From Cyanobacteriota bacterium SRBZ.bins.94.201705 (GTDB taxonomy: Bacteria; Cyanobacteriota; Cyanobacteriia; Cyanobacteriales; Cyanobacteriaceae): DNA of 64,000 bases. Positions 46,710 through 55,976 of this stretch are shown here, in pieces. The stretch spans positions 1-64,000 of the forward strand of contig JAUQQP010000046.1 of NCBI GenBank assembly GCA_030549855.1, written 5' to 3'. Every line of letters begins with the position of its first letter. Position 1 is the first letter of the stretch. The translations under genes were made by a program, and so were the position numbers. The notes under the pieces were generated by a model. The model was given only the letters and a program-made list of their open reading frames with translations, had not been told where the DNA came from and did not search any database.

Positions 46710-49187
46710 ATGAACTTCTCCCCTACCAGTGTATCATCCACCATGTCATTTTCCCGTCAACCCCCCTACTTGATTTATATCATAGATGATGACAAGACTA
46801 ACCTGGAGATTCTCAGTCTTTTTTTAAAAAAAAACGGTTTTAGGGTTATAGCAGAAACTGAGATTGTTAAGGGAATCCAGGAGATATTTGAGGTTGTCCC
46901 GGATTTAATTATACTAGACATCCTCATGCCCGAGTTGAACGGTTTTAGGGCTTGTTCGATTCTCAAAAAATCTCCTAAAACTAGAGACATCCCCATCATT
47001 TTTCTTACTGCCCTAAAAGACACAGAAGACAAGGTAAAGGGTTTAGAGTTGGGCGCCTATGATTATATCACAAAACCGGTACAATATCCTGAACTTCTTT
47101 CCCGTATCAATTCCTGTCTTAAAATTAGTCAACTTACCAAAAAACTAAAGGCACAAAATAAACGCCTTTTGGCAGAGGTAAAGGCGAGAAAAGAGGCAGA
47201 AATACAGCTAAAAGAAACCGAGGAAAAACTCAAAACCATCATCAACAACAGTCTTCAGGGAATGGTGGTGGTTGACTTGGAGGGTAAGATAATTTTTATT
47301 AACCAACAGGCGGAAAAACTTTTTAATCGGCCTCGTCATAGTCTTCTGGGTGAAACTTTAGGCATACCCGCAGAATTAAATACCATTAGCGAGTTGGAAA
47401 TACCTCGGAAAAAGGGAGAAGTAATTACCGTAGAAATGCGGGCGGTGCCTATAATTTGGAATAGTAGAGGCGCCTATTTAATCTCTCTTATTGACATCAC
47501 GGAGAGGAAAAAAATGGAGCAGGAGTTGAGGATATTATACCAAGCATCTGAACAAAGTCCTGCTTCCATTGTTATCACTGATGTCCACGGAAATATCCAG
47601 TATGTAAACGCTAAGTTTGAGGCTATATCTGGATACAAAAGAGAGGAGGTTATTGGCAAGAATCCTCGCATTCTTAAGTCAGGTTATACTAGTCCCGAAG
47701 AGTACAAAAAATTGTGGCAAACTATCACTAGTGGTAAAGAGTGGCGAGGGGAATTCCATAACAAAAGAAAAAACGGGGAATTATACTGGGAAAGAGCCTT
47801 AATTTCGCCTATTTTTAACTCGGCTGGTGTAATTACGAATTATGTGGCAATCAAAGAAGATATTACTGAACAAAAAAAACAAGAAATTATCCTAAAATAC
47901 CAGGCGATATATGACAACCTGACAAAAATTCCCAATCGCAACTATGCCCTCCAAAAAATAGGGGAGATTTTAGAAGAAGCGAGGGAGAAAAAGAGTAGTG
48001 TGGGACTGCTATTCATCGATTTAGACCATTTTAAAGAAGTCAATGATACCTTTGGACATGATTATGGGGATGAATTATTAATACAAGCCACTGAGAGGAT
48101 GAAAAAAGCCCTCCGTAGCACCGATTTAATCGCCCGTATGGGGGGAGACGAATTTTTTGTGGCTATTCCCATGGTAACCAATCCCCTACAACTGCAGATT
48201 ATAGCAGAAAAAATTATTTCTGTCCTCAGTGAGCCTTTTGAAATTTTGAAAAAAAAAGTCAACATTTCTGCTAGTATAGGAATTGCTATTTTTCCACAAG
48301 ATGGGGAGGATTTAAAACAACTAATCCGGCGGGCAGATTTGGCTATGTATCAGGCAAAAAGAAACGGACGGCATCAGTTTCAATTTTATCATGACGAACT
48401 GGATGATCCTGATGAGGAGCAGTCTTCGTGGGAGAAAAATTTTTTCGAGGCAATCCACAACAATCAGTTAAAGTTTCTCTATCAGCCAGTGGTAGATTTA
48501 GCTACAGAGAAAGTGGTATCTGCGGAAATTTTAGTGCGGTGGCAACATCCTAAAGTAGGCTTGATATATCCAGAAGAGTTTATTCCCCCGCTGGAGAAGA
48601 ATGGGCTAATTTATGTTTTTGAAGACTATCTGGTAAGTACCCTGATAAATGACCTGAGGAATTGGCCAATTCTCAAGACAATACCTATTAGCATAAATTT
48701 GTCAGAATATCAGTTGAAAAGTAGAGATACTCTCAAAACGATTCAGGAATATATTGGGAAAAATGAGATTAATCCCGGGAAATTACAGTTTGAGATAAAG
48801 GAGGAAAGCCTGCAAAAAAATATCTCCACTGGGAGTATAATTATTAGAGGATTAGACCAGCTGGGGATTCAGTTGTGTTTGGATGATTTTGGCCAAGGGA
48901 CATCCTGCATTTCCCACCTACAAAAATTTCCCTTCAAGTTTGTAAAAATAGCTCAGAATTGCGTGGGAAGAATAGAAACAGACAAGGAAATTAAAACATT
49001 CATCCAGGCGATAATAGCAGCATGTAAAGTGTTAAATGTAAGGACAATTGCCAAGGGGATAGAAAAGGAGAAACAAAAGGAGATATTACGGAAAATAAAC
49101 TGCGATTATGGGCAGGGATATTTGTTTTCTCACCCACTGACGGCACCAGATTTTGCTAGCTATTTGAATGGTAAGAGTAAAGAATGA
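46710..49187 (+). CDS. REC-PAS-PAS-GGDEF-EAL c-di-GMP signalling protein
   Basis: This 825-aa protein (ATG 46710 or 46743; no clear ribosome binding site for either) has a receiver with phospho-Asp in L-I-I-L-D-I-L-M-P, a coiled coil and two PAS domains (about 175-275 and 275-385). Its GGDEF domain is intact (M-G-G-D-E-F) with an I-site R-S-T-D five residues before it. Its EAL domain is altered: E-I-L for E-A-L, F-V-K-I-A for L-K-I-D and A-K-G-I-E for A-E-G-V-E. It is probably a diguanylate cyclase with reduced or no phosphodiesterase activity (inference). Confidence 0.86.
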   Translation: MNFSPTSVSSTMSFSRQPPYLIYIIDDDKTNLEILSLFLKKNGFRVIAETEIVKGIQEIFEVVPDLIILDILMPELNGFRACSILKKSPKTRDIPIIFLTALKDTEDKVKGLELGAYDYITKPVQYPELLSRINSCLKISQLTKKLKAQNKRLLAEVKARKEAEIQLKETEEKLKTIINNSLQGMVVVDLEGKIIFINQQAEKLFNRPRHSLLGETLGIPAELNTISELEIPRKKGEVITVEMRAVPIIWNSRGAYLISLIDITERKKMEQELRILYQASEQSPASIVITDVHGNIQYVNAKFEAISGYKREEVIGKNPRILKSGYTSPEEYKKLWQTITSGKEWRGEFHNKRKNGELYWERALISPIFNSAGVITNYVAIKEDITEQKKQEIILKYQAIYDNLTKIPNRNYALQKIGEILEEAREKKSSVGLLFIDLDHFKEVNDTFGHDYGDELLIQATERMKKALRSTDLIARMGGDEFFVAIPMVTNPLQLQIIAEKIISVLSEPFEILKKKVNISASIGIAIFPQDGEDLKQLIRRADLAMYQAKRNGRHQFQFYHDELDDPDEEQSSWEKNFFEAIHNNQLKFLYQPVVDLATEKVVSAEILVRWQHPKVGLIYPEEFIPPLEKNGLIYVFEDYLVSTLINDLRNWPILKTIPISINLSEYQLKSRDTLKTIQEYIGKNEINPGKLQFEIKEESLQKNISTGSIIIRGLDQLGIQLCLDDFGQGTSCISHLQKFPFKFVKIAQNCVGRIETDKEIKTFIQAIIAACKVLNVRTIAKGIEKEKQKEILRKINCDYGQGYLFSHPLTAPDFASYLNGKSKE

Positions 49188-49257
49188 TAAATATTTGCCC
49201 CTGAAGGGGAGAAATGGTCTAAATTAATAAATAACCACCCACACAGCAGGAGGTTGT

Positions 49258-51768
49258 ATGCGTGCCGTCTTGATGGCGGGGGGCTCAGGGACCAGACTAC
49301 GCCCGCTTACATGTAACTTACCAAAGCCCATGGTGCCAGTGCTAAACCGACCTATAGCCGAGCATATCATAAATCTTCTCAAACGTCATGGATTGAAGGA
49401 AATTATCGCCACCCTCCACTACCTCCCCGATGTAATGCGAGATTACTTCCAAGATGGCAGAGAATTCGGCGTCAAAATCAACTACTGTGTGGAGGATGAA
49501 CAACCTCTGGGTACTGCGGGGTGTGTCAAGAATGTTGAAGCCATGCTGGATGACACCTTCCTGGTAATCAGTGGGGATAGCATAGCGGATTTTAACCTGA
49601 CAGAGGCTATCGCCTTCCACAAACAAAAAAAAGCGAAGGCTACTATCATCCTCACCCGTGTGGCTAACCCTCTGGAATTTGGTGTCGTAATTACAGATAA
49701 AGACGGTCGTATTCAGAAATTTTTGGAAAAACCGGCTATTAGTGAAATCATCTCGGATACCGTAAATACTGGTACGTATATTCTCGAACCAGAAGTACTG
49801 CAGTACCTCCCCCCCCACGAGGAGAGTGACTTTTCCACTGACTTGTTTCCCCTCCTTTTAGAAAAAGGTGAGCCTATTTATGGTTATATTGCTGATGCCT
49901 ACTGGTGCGACGTGGGACACCTGGAGTCTTACCGAGAAGCCCATTACGCCGCCTTGGAGAAGAGGGTTAAACTGGAATTCGCCTATCAGGAGATTGACAA
50001 CGGGATTTGGATAGGAGAAAACACCTACGTACATCCTACGGCGAAAATAGAAGCCCCGGTGTTAATAGGACATAACTGCAGAATCGGGCAGGGGGCGAAA
50101 ATCCTAGGAGGTACCATCATCGGGGACAATGTAGTGGTGGGGGACTATGCGGAATTGAACCGTCCCATCATCTGGAATGGTGTTATCATCGGTGAGGAAT
50201 GTTCCCTTTCTGGATGTGTAGTAGCAAGGGGGACAAGGATAGATCGCAGATCCCAAATCCTAGAGGGGGCGGTAGTGGGCTCTCTTTGTAGTATAGGGGA
50301 GGAAGCATGTATTAATACAGGGGTAAGGGTATGGCCAAACAAGAGAATCGAACCAGGGGCAGTGCTTAATATTAACCTGATTTGGGGGAATATCGCCCAT
50401 AGTACCCTATTTGGACAAAGGGGGGTTACTGGTTTGGCTAATATTGACATCACCCCTGAATTCGCCGTTAAACTAGGGGCAGCCTATGGTTCAACTCTTA
50501 AACAGGGTAGTAGTGTTGTAGTCTCCAGGGATCAACGGGCTGTATCTCGTATGGTAACACGCTCTCTTATTGCTGGCTTGATGTCTGTAGGTATTGATGT
50601 TCACAATCTGGAGGCTACTGCCATCCCTATTACCCGCACTATGACTCCCAAATTGGGTGTAGCCGGTGGTGTTCATGTTCGCCTACATCCTGAACGTCAT
50701 GATTATATACTCATCGAGTTTTTTGATACCAATGGGATTAACATCTCCAAGGCTAAGGAGAAGAAGATAGAAGGGGCCTATTTTAAGGAGGATTTGAGAA
50801 GGGTACCTGCTATGGATATAGGGGATATGTCTTACCCTTCCCAGGTGGTGGAGACTTATCGCAAGGCTTTTGAAAATCATCTTAATCTGGAGGCCCTCCG
50901 TAACAGCAATGCTAAAATTGTCATCGACTATGTTTATTCTGTGTCTGGTGCTATTTTGCCCCAACTGCTGGCCAACTTTGGTTGCGATGCCGTAGTTTTG
51001 AATGCTAGTTTACGACAAAGGCCTATATCTTCTGTAGAAAAGGAAAACCTCCTCTCCCAACTGGGGCGTGTAGTGGAGGCTTTAAAGGCTAATTTTGGTG
51101 TCCAAGTTTCCGCTAATGGGGAGTTGCTTATCCTGGTGGATGAATCCGGTAGCCCCATCCGTGGCGAGGAATTGACTGCCCTCATGGTGCATGTTATCCT
51201 CAGTGCTAATCCCCGTGGTACTGTTGTCGTGCCTATCAATGCCTCGTCGGCAGTGGAAAAAATAGCCCGCCTCCACGACGGCAAGGTAATTCGCACTAAA
51301 GCTAGTCCTACCTCCCTCATGCAGGCAAGTCAAAATCCTCAGGTGGTTTTAGGGGGTAGTGGGGATATGGGCTTCATCTTCCCCCAACTGCATCCTGGCT
51401 TTGATGCCATGTTTACCATTGCTAAGCTTATTGAAATTCTAACAATACAGGAACGTTCCCTTGCCCAAATCCGTAGCGAGTTACCCCTAGTCTGTCACAA
51501 GTCTATCACCCTCCGTTGCCCCTCTAAAATTCAGGGCGCCTTAATGCGTTATCTTATTGAAACTGAACCCCCAGAAAGACTAGAATTGATAGATGGGGTG
51601 AAAATCAAAGAGTATTATACCGACAACTGGGTGCTCATTCTTCCTGATGGGGGTGAGCCCCTTGTTCACATTTATGCTAATAGTGATAGCAAAGATTGGG
51701 TGGAAGAACACCTACAAATGTACCGTGAGAAGGTACAAAATTTTATCCTCCAACAACAAGGTTTTTAA
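49258..51768 (+). CDS. Sugar-1-phosphate nucleotidyltransferase fused to a degenerate phosphomutase
   Basis: This 836-aa protein is annotated in related genomes as mannose-1-phosphate guanylyltransferase. Residues about 1-235 are a nucleotidyltransferase with M-A-G-G-S-G-T-R-L-R-P-L-T and L-P-K-P-M. Residues about 250-370 are left-handed beta-helix hexapeptides. Residues about 380-830 align in layout with alpha-D-phosphohexomutase, but the Ser of T-A-S-H-N-P is replaced (V-H-V-R-L-H-P), the D-G-D-x-D-R metal loop reads S-A-N-G-E-L and the G-E-x-S-G loop reads G-G-S-G-D-M-G. A strong GGAGG ribosome binding site precedes the ATG. The mutase half is probably structural or regulatory. An 8-C run is at 49809-49816. 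Confidence 0.86.
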   Translation: MRAVLMAGGSGTRLRPLTCNLPKPMVPVLNRPIAEHIINLLKRHGLKEIIATLHYLPDVMRDYFQDGREFGVKINYCVEDEQPLGTAGCVKNVEAMLDDTFLVISGDSIADFNLTEAIAFHKQKKAKATIILTRVANPLEFGVVITDKDGRIQKFLEKPAISEIISDTVNTGTYILEPEVLQYLPPHEESDFSTDLFPLLLEKGEPIYGYIADAYWCDVGHLESYREAHYAALEKRVKLEFAYQEIDNGIWIGENTYVHPTAKIEAPVLIGHNCRIGQGAKILGGTIIGDNVVVGDYAELNRPIIWNGVIIGEECSLSGCVVARGTRIDRRSQILEGAVVGSLCSIGEEACINTGVRVWPNKRIEPGAVLNINLIWGNIAHSTLFGQRGVTGLANIDITPEFAVKLGAAYGSTLKQGSSVVVSRDQRAVSRMVTRSLIAGLMSVGIDVHNLEATAIPITRTMTPKLGVAGGVHVRLHPERHDYILIEFFDTNGINISKAKEKKIEGAYFKEDLRRVPAMDIGDMSYPSQVVETYRKAFENHLNLEALRNSNAKIVIDYVYSVSGAILPQLLANFGCDAVVLNASLRQRPISSVEKENLLSQLGRVVEALKANFGVQVSANGELLILVDESGSPIRGEELTALMVHVILSANPRGTVVVPINASSAVEKIARLHDGKVIRTKASPTSLMQASQNPQVVLGGSGDMGFIFPQLHPGFDAMFTIAKLIEILTIQERSLAQIRSELPLVCHKSITLRCPSKIQGALMRYLIETEPPERLELIDGVKIKEYYTDNWVLILPDGGEPLVHIYANSDSKDWVEEHLQMYREKVQNFILQQQGF

Positions 51769-51794
51769 TCCCTATTCCCTAATCCCTATTCCCT
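51767..51794. repeat. 14-bp tandem duplication at the 3' ends of two convergent genes
   Basis: AATCCCTATTCCCT occurs twice in direct succession, partly inside the last codons of the HlyD gene. There is no further copy nearby. Confidence 0.8.
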
Positions 51795-53216
51795 AACCCC
51801 CCTTTTCCGGTTTTCCGGCAGATTGATAAACACCCTCTCCCCCGGAGATAAACCACTGAGTATCTGTGTCTTATCCTCCACAGTTATCCCTATGGTTACC
51901 GGTTTGAATTTGGGTTTTCCTCTCTCATCGGGTATCATCACCCCCGTTTGTCCTTTTTCTGTTACTATGGCCACTGTGGGTAGGACTATTGTATCTTGAG
52001 GTTGACCCAGAAACTGCACCTCTACATTCATCCCTGACAATAACTTCTCCTTGCCTGTGAGAATATCAATTTTTACCTCAAAAGAGGTCACATTCTGCTC
52101 TACAATAGCAGCTGGGGCAATGCGTTTTACTACCCCCCTAAATGTCTCCGTGGGATAAGCGTCGGCTATGATTTCCACCGGTTGCCCTACTCTAATCTGT
52201 TTTAAGTCTATTTCTGGCACTTTGGCCACTATTTCTAACCCCCTGGCCAATGCTACTATGGAGGTAGATGTGGCTGAGGCTGTACTAGACGCTGAAGTTG
52301 TAGGGGTTACAAAAGAGCCCTCCGTGGCAAACCGTTGGGTGACAATACCGTCAAAAGGTGCTACAATAAAACTGTCCTGATACTGGATTTTGGCTAACTC
52401 CAGATTGGCTTGGGCGGCTTTGACACTGGCTTTTAGTCTTTCTATCTCCGCCTTGCCACGCACCTGTCTCTCCTGAAGGGCAATCTGTATCTCCCTCACT
52501 GTGGCTTCCAAACGTCTGATGGTAGGCTGTGCTGTCCTCTTTAATTCTTCTAGTCTCTGTTGTATCTGTTGGACGTTTGCTTTGGCTACTAGATACTGAT
52601 TTGCCAGCTGGTCAAATTGAGATTGCGTTATTACCCCGTCTTTCAAAAGTTGTTCATTTCGGTTTAACTCAGTCTCCGCCAACAAAAGCCTAGACTCTGC
52701 CTCTTTTAACTGGGAGGCTACCTGTTCAATCTGTCGGGGAATCCTCTCCCTTGTTTCTTCCAGGTTGGCGGTGGCTTGTGCCAGTTGTGCCGCCAGTCTT
52801 TGTATCTCCCCCTGAATGGCTATATCTCTTTCCTTTAATGCGGCTTCTGCCTCTCTTAGGGTTGCCTCTGCCTTTGCCCCCTGAGCATACAACTCCCCAT
52901 TCTCCATTATAGCAATGAGCTGTCCTTTTTTTACCACTGTCCCCTGGTCTACCAATAGGCGGGCAATTTTTCCAGGGTTTTTGGGACTAATATTCACACT
53001 GTCTATGGCTTCTACCTTGCCGCTAGCCCTTATTCTGGGATTGATAGTCTCCTGTCTTACCACTACTGTATACTTCTGCCAGTCATTTTCCGACTTGGCA
53101 AAGCGATTCCAGGATACCCAATTCCACCCTACTAGTAATAAAATCCCCCCCACTGCCAGCCCAAATATCCAAGGCAACGGGTTACTCTGTTTTTCTATCT
53201 CACTCCCTTTCATCAT
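51786..53216 (-). CDS. HlyD/RND-type periplasmic adaptor protein
   Basis: This 476-aa protein has one N-terminal membrane segment (about 14-32), then a lipoyl/barrel-sandwich segment (R-A-S-G-K-V-E-A, G-T-V-V-K-K-G-Q), a long alpha-helical hairpin (about 110-290) and a closing barrel with V-A-P-F-D-G-I-V. A beta-domain and membrane-proximal segment follow (G-T-L... in H-x-like order). It bridges an inner-membrane transporter to the outer membrane. The transporter is not in the window. A GCCCCC/GGGGGC hairpin lies immediately upstream of the ATG. Confidence 0.9.
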   Translation of the reverse strand: MMKGSEIEKQSNPLPWIFGLAVGGILLLVGWNWVSWNRFAKSENDWQKYTVVVRQETINPRIRASGKVEAIDSVNISPKNPGKIARLLVDQGTVVKKGQLIAIMENGELYAQGAKAEATLREAEAALKERDIAIQGEIQRLAAQLAQATANLEETRERIPRQIEQVASQLKEAESRLLLAETELNRNEQLLKDGVITQSQFDQLANQYLVAKANVQQIQQRLEELKRTAQPTIRRLEATVREIQIALQERQVRGKAEIERLKASVKAAQANLELAKIQYQDSFIVAPFDGIVTQRFATEGSFVTPTTSASSTASATSTSIVALARGLEIVAKVPEIDLKQIRVGQPVEIIADAYPTETFRGVVKRIAPAAIVEQNVTSFEVKIDILTGKEKLLSGMNVEVQFLGQPQDTIVLPTVAIVTEKGQTGVMIPDERGKPKFKPVTIGITVEDKTQILSGLSPGERVFINLPENRKRGVRE

Positions 53217-53224
53217 AAACGATA

Positions 53225-53240
53225 GCCCCCTGTTGGGGGC
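53225..53240 (-). promoter_or_regulatory. Hairpin covering the HlyD ribosome binding site
   Basis: GCCCCC (53225-53230) pairs with GGGGGC (53235-53240), loop TGTT. On the minus strand the GGGGGC arm ends 8 bp before the HlyD ATG, so the only Shine-Dalgarno-like G run is inside the stem. There is no T run, so it is not a standard terminator. Confidence 0.4.
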
Positions 53241-53261
53241 AAATTTACTTACTGACAGGAT

Positions 53262-53399
53262 TTAAAGACGTTTATCCCTTTCCCGACGACGTCTATCCCG
53301 CCACTGAAGACTGGTGAGGTAAACAACCCCGCCACTCACGAATAACAACAACCCCACCGCTATTACAAATAAGATGTTGTATACAAACTCCAACTCCAC
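53262..53399 (-). CDS. 45-aa single-helix membrane protein downstream of petN
   Basis: GTG-initiated ORF, 3 bp after the petN stop, with TAGGGGA at good spacing. Residues about 5-30 form one hydrophobic helix (F-V-Y-N-I-L-F-V-I-A-V-G-L-L-L-F-V), followed by a basic cytosolic tail (W-R-D-R-R-R-R-E-R-D-K-R). The layout is that of small subunits of thylakoid complexes, such as NdhP of NDH-1. I cannot confirm identity by sequence. It is missing from any length-limited ORF list. Confidence 0.6.
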   Translation of the reverse strand: MELEFVYNILFVIAVGLLLFVSGGVVYLTSLQWRDRRRRERDKRL

Positions 53400-53402
53400 T
53401 GC

Positions 53403-53492
53403 TTAAAATCCCCTACGTCCCCATACTACCATAGCAATGGACCAAGAAAACAATGCCAGAATCCCAACCCAACCTAGTGTTAGAATGTCCAT
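53403..53492 (-). CDS. petN: Cytochrome b6f complex subunit PetN
   Basis: This 29-aa single-helix protein starts M-D-I-L-T-L-G-W-V and ends [13 protein letters not shown]. This is diagnostic of PetN (subunit VIII), essential for cytochrome b6f assembly in the thylakoid. It is too short for most ORF filters. A 45-aa membrane ORF follows after 3 bp and is likely co-transcribed. Confidence 0.93.
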   Translation of the reverse strand: MDILTLGWVGILALFSWSIAMVVWGRRGF

Positions 53493-53581
53493 AACCTTTA
53501 CCTTATCGACCATCCAGTGCTGTAGAATCATCCGCTTCCTATCATACCATCATGGGGGTTGGGCTAACAACTGCAAAAGGC

Positions 53582-54475
53582 CTATTTTTTCGGATGGAAA
53601 CGAATCCCCAGGAAGACATCGTAGAGGAATTCCCAAAAATTCCTTCCATTCCACAAATCCAGAGTTTGGGCACATCCCTTGGCATCTAATAGGGGTTTAG
53701 TGGCATAATAGGCGTCTTGGTATTTATACCAGGGAATAGAAGGCCAGAGGTGATGGATGAGATGATAATTTTGCCCGAAAATCAAAATGTTTAGAATCCG
53801 ACTGGGATACACCCTCGCATTTTTCCAACGATCAGTTTCCTTAAATGGCCTATGGGGCAGATAATCAAAAAATAACCCCAAGGCAATACCCACCACCAAC
53901 GCCGGCACAAACCAATAATTCATCAGATAATCTATAAAACCATATTTAATTCCCAAAAAGACAATTGTAAACACCAATAACCGACTCAAAAACCACTCCA
54001 ACAACTCCCAATTCCGCCATAGTCTTCTTTGGAAAAAGAATACCTCATGATAGAAAAATCTAGCTGCTATCATCCATAATGGTCCCCCTGTGGATACAAA
54101 ATGGTCTGGATCATTTTTTGGGTCATTTACATGGGCATGATGTTGCAAATGCACCCTGGTGAATACTGGGAAAGCAAACCCCAACATCAACGCACTTCCA
54201 TGCCCCATGATAGCATTTATTATCCTATTACTGTGGGCACTATTATGGGAAGCATCATGAATTACTGTCCCAGACATATGCAATGCTAGCACATTGGCCA
54301 GAAAACAATACCAGTTGGGTAAGTGCCAGCAAAAGTGCCCACACACCGAGCTTATTACCAGTAATATTGCTGTTATAAACATTATTACATTGGGATTCCA
54401 CCCGCCGGGCGCCTTTAGATACTCCTTAGGCACCGATGGCAATGGCATTCCCTCTTTCTCCAATACTGACTCCAT
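53582..54475 (-). CDS. crtR: Beta-carotene hydroxylase CrtR
   Basis: This 297-aa di-iron membrane hydroxylase makes zeaxanthin from beta-carotene. Three His boxes are present: H-D-A-S-H-N, H-L-Q-H-H-A-H and H-L-I-H-H-L-W-P (about 78-245), plus several hydrophobic segments. ATG 54475, with AAGGAG 12 bp upstream, gives the usual N-terminus leading to G-G-W-N-P; a GTG at 54505 is the alternative. It is divergent from the pentulose kinase gene, with the start codons about 80 bp apart. Confidence 0.94.
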   Translation of the reverse strand: MESVLEKEGMPLPSVPKEYLKAPGGWNPNVIMFITAILLVISSVCGHFCWHLPNWYCFLANVLALHMSGTVIHDASHNSAHSNRIINAIMGHGSALMLGFAFPVFTRVHLQHHAHVNDPKNDPDHFVSTGGPLWMIAARFFYHEVFFFQRRLWRNWELLEWFLSRLLVFTIVFLGIKYGFIDYLMNYWFVPALVVGIALGLFFDYLPHRPFKETDRWKNARVYPSRILNILIFGQNYHLIHHLWPSIPWYKYQDAYYATKPLLDAKGCAQTLDLWNGRNFWEFLYDVFLGIRFHPKK

Positions 54476-54555
54476 GGGCTTGTTTTGCTCCTTGCTCGCA
54501 CTCACATGTGGTAGTTTACAATATTTTGCTAACTTGGTAAAGTTTTGTAAATAGA

Positions 54556-55791
54556 ATGAGTTACTATCTGGGGATAGACTTTGGCACCACTTCCGCCCGA
54601 GCTGTTATTATCAATCAAGACAGGGAAATTCTCTTCTCTTACACCACTTCCCCTTTCCCCAGTCAGTCTCCCCAACACTGGCAAGATGCCCTTTTTTCTA
54701 TCCTTTCTCATCTTCCCCCTTTTCTTGCCAAAAATTTGCAGGCCATTGCCCTTGACGCTACCTCCAGTACCATGTTATTATCGGGGGAGGATGGGGTAAT
54801 CTGTGCTCCTGTTCTTTGGTATAGTGACGGCAGAGGCCAAAAATACCTGGAAGAAATAGCCAGAATGGCCCCAGAGGAAAGCATTGTGGTGAGTGCCACT
54901 TCCAGTTTTGCTAAGGTTTACTGGTGGTATCGTGAGGGTTTTCTGGGGGAGGGTTTTCATGTCCTTCATCAGGCGGACTGGCTAGCCTACCTTCTCCACG
55001 GCAATCTTGGTGTCAGCGACTATCACAATGCCCTGAAACTGGGATATGATCCTGCTATAGAAGACTATCCTCGTTGGCTGCAGGATTTGCCCTTTTTCTC
55101 CTCCCTGCCTCAGGTAAAGACTCCCGGGGAGGCAGTTGCCCCTGTTTTGCCTTCTATTAGTCGTCAATTTGGCATTAATCCCCACTGTTTAGTCAAAGCC
55201 GGTACTACTGACAGTATTGCCGCCTTCCTTGCCAGTGGTGCCAACAAACCTGGGGAGGCGGTTACTTCTCTTGGTTCAACCCTTGTTTTAAAATTACTTT
55301 CCACCAGGCGGGTTGACGATGCCCGTTATGGCATTTACAGTCATCGCCTTGGTGACTTGTGGCTTGCCGGTGGGGCTTCTAACACTGGTGGTGCCGTTTT
55401 AACCCACTTCTTCTCCCTTGATGAGATTGTTTCCCTTAGCCAGCAAATCGATCCTTCCATCCCTTCTCCCCTCCAATATTATCCCCTTTTGAGTAAAGGT
55501 GAGCGTTTCCCCATCAACAATCCTCATCTCGAGCCTAAAATTTCCCCTCGTCCTGACAATCCCGTCCAATTTCTCCATGCCCTTCTTGAAGGCATTGCTG
55601 CTATTGAGGCTATGGGCTATCAACTACTAGTACAACTTGGCGCCAATCCCCTTTCCCTTGTTTATACTGCTGGTGGTGGCGCCCACAATCCCACCTGGCT
55701 TGCCATCCGACAACGACATCTAAAAGTCCCTGTCTTCCCCTCTCCCAATACCTCCGCCGCCTTTGGGTCTGCCCTTCTTGCCTCCCTATAG
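54556..55791 (+). CDS. FGGY-family pentulose kinase
   Basis: This 411-aa two-domain actin-fold kinase has phosphate-1 loop Y-L-G-I-D-F-G-T-T-S-A-R and D-A-T-S-S-T near 76. The C-terminal G-G-G-A-H-N-P-T-W is the adenosine loop. It is shorter than glycerol kinases and similar in layout to Synechococcus SePSK, a D-ribulose kinase. D-ribulokinase or D-xylulokinase activity is likely; the sequence alone does not decide. Confidence 0.88.
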   Translation: MSYYLGIDFGTTSARAVIINQDREILFSYTTSPFPSQSPQHWQDALFSILSHLPPFLAKNLQAIALDATSSTMLLSGEDGVICAPVLWYSDGRGQKYLEEIARMAPEESIVVSATSSFAKVYWWYREGFLGEGFHVLHQADWLAYLLHGNLGVSDYHNALKLGYDPAIEDYPRWLQDLPFFSSLPQVKTPGEAVAPVLPSISRQFGINPHCLVKAGTTDSIAAFLASGANKPGEAVTSLGSTLVLKLLSTRRVDDARYGIYSHRLGDLWLAGGASNTGGAVLTHFFSLDEIVSLSQQIDPSIPSPLQYYPLLSKGERFPINNPHLEPKISPRPDNPVQFLHALLEGIAAIEAMGYQLLVQLGANPLSLVYTAGGGAHNPTWLAIRQRHLKVPVFPSPNTSAAFGSALLASL

Positions 55792-55825
55792 AGCCAACCC
55801 CCAGTCCCACACCCCCTCACCCCTC

Positions 55826-55855
55826 TTGACATTTTTTTGGGCCGTTTGCTAGGAT
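55826..55855 (+). promoter_or_regulatory. Sigma-70-type promoter of mnmE
   Basis: TTGACA (55826-55831), an 18-bp spacer and TAGGAT (55850-55855) give a start near 55862, with a 126-nt leader. Confidence 0.6.
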
Positions 55856-55872
55856 GGAGGTAATAGAATTGC

Positions 55873-55976
55873 GGCGGGGGTGAGAGACCGCCAAGACATT
55901 TGTCCCGGATTTTTTTTATATGCAAAAAATTTTCAAAAATTCCGGAAGTAGGGGTGGGGCTTGTACCTACCCCCTA
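55873..55976 (+). promoter_or_regulatory. Structured mnmE leader with three hairpins
   Basis: GGCGG/CCGCC (55873-55877/55888-55892). CCGGA-T5 with A5-T-TCCGG (55905-55914/55935-55945). TAGGGG/CCCCTA (55949-55954/55971-55976), with an alternative GTAGG/CCTAC pairing. The last stem ends just before the AGGAAGGGG ribosome binding site, so it could compete for access. No known riboswitch consensus was recognised. Confidence 0.4.
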
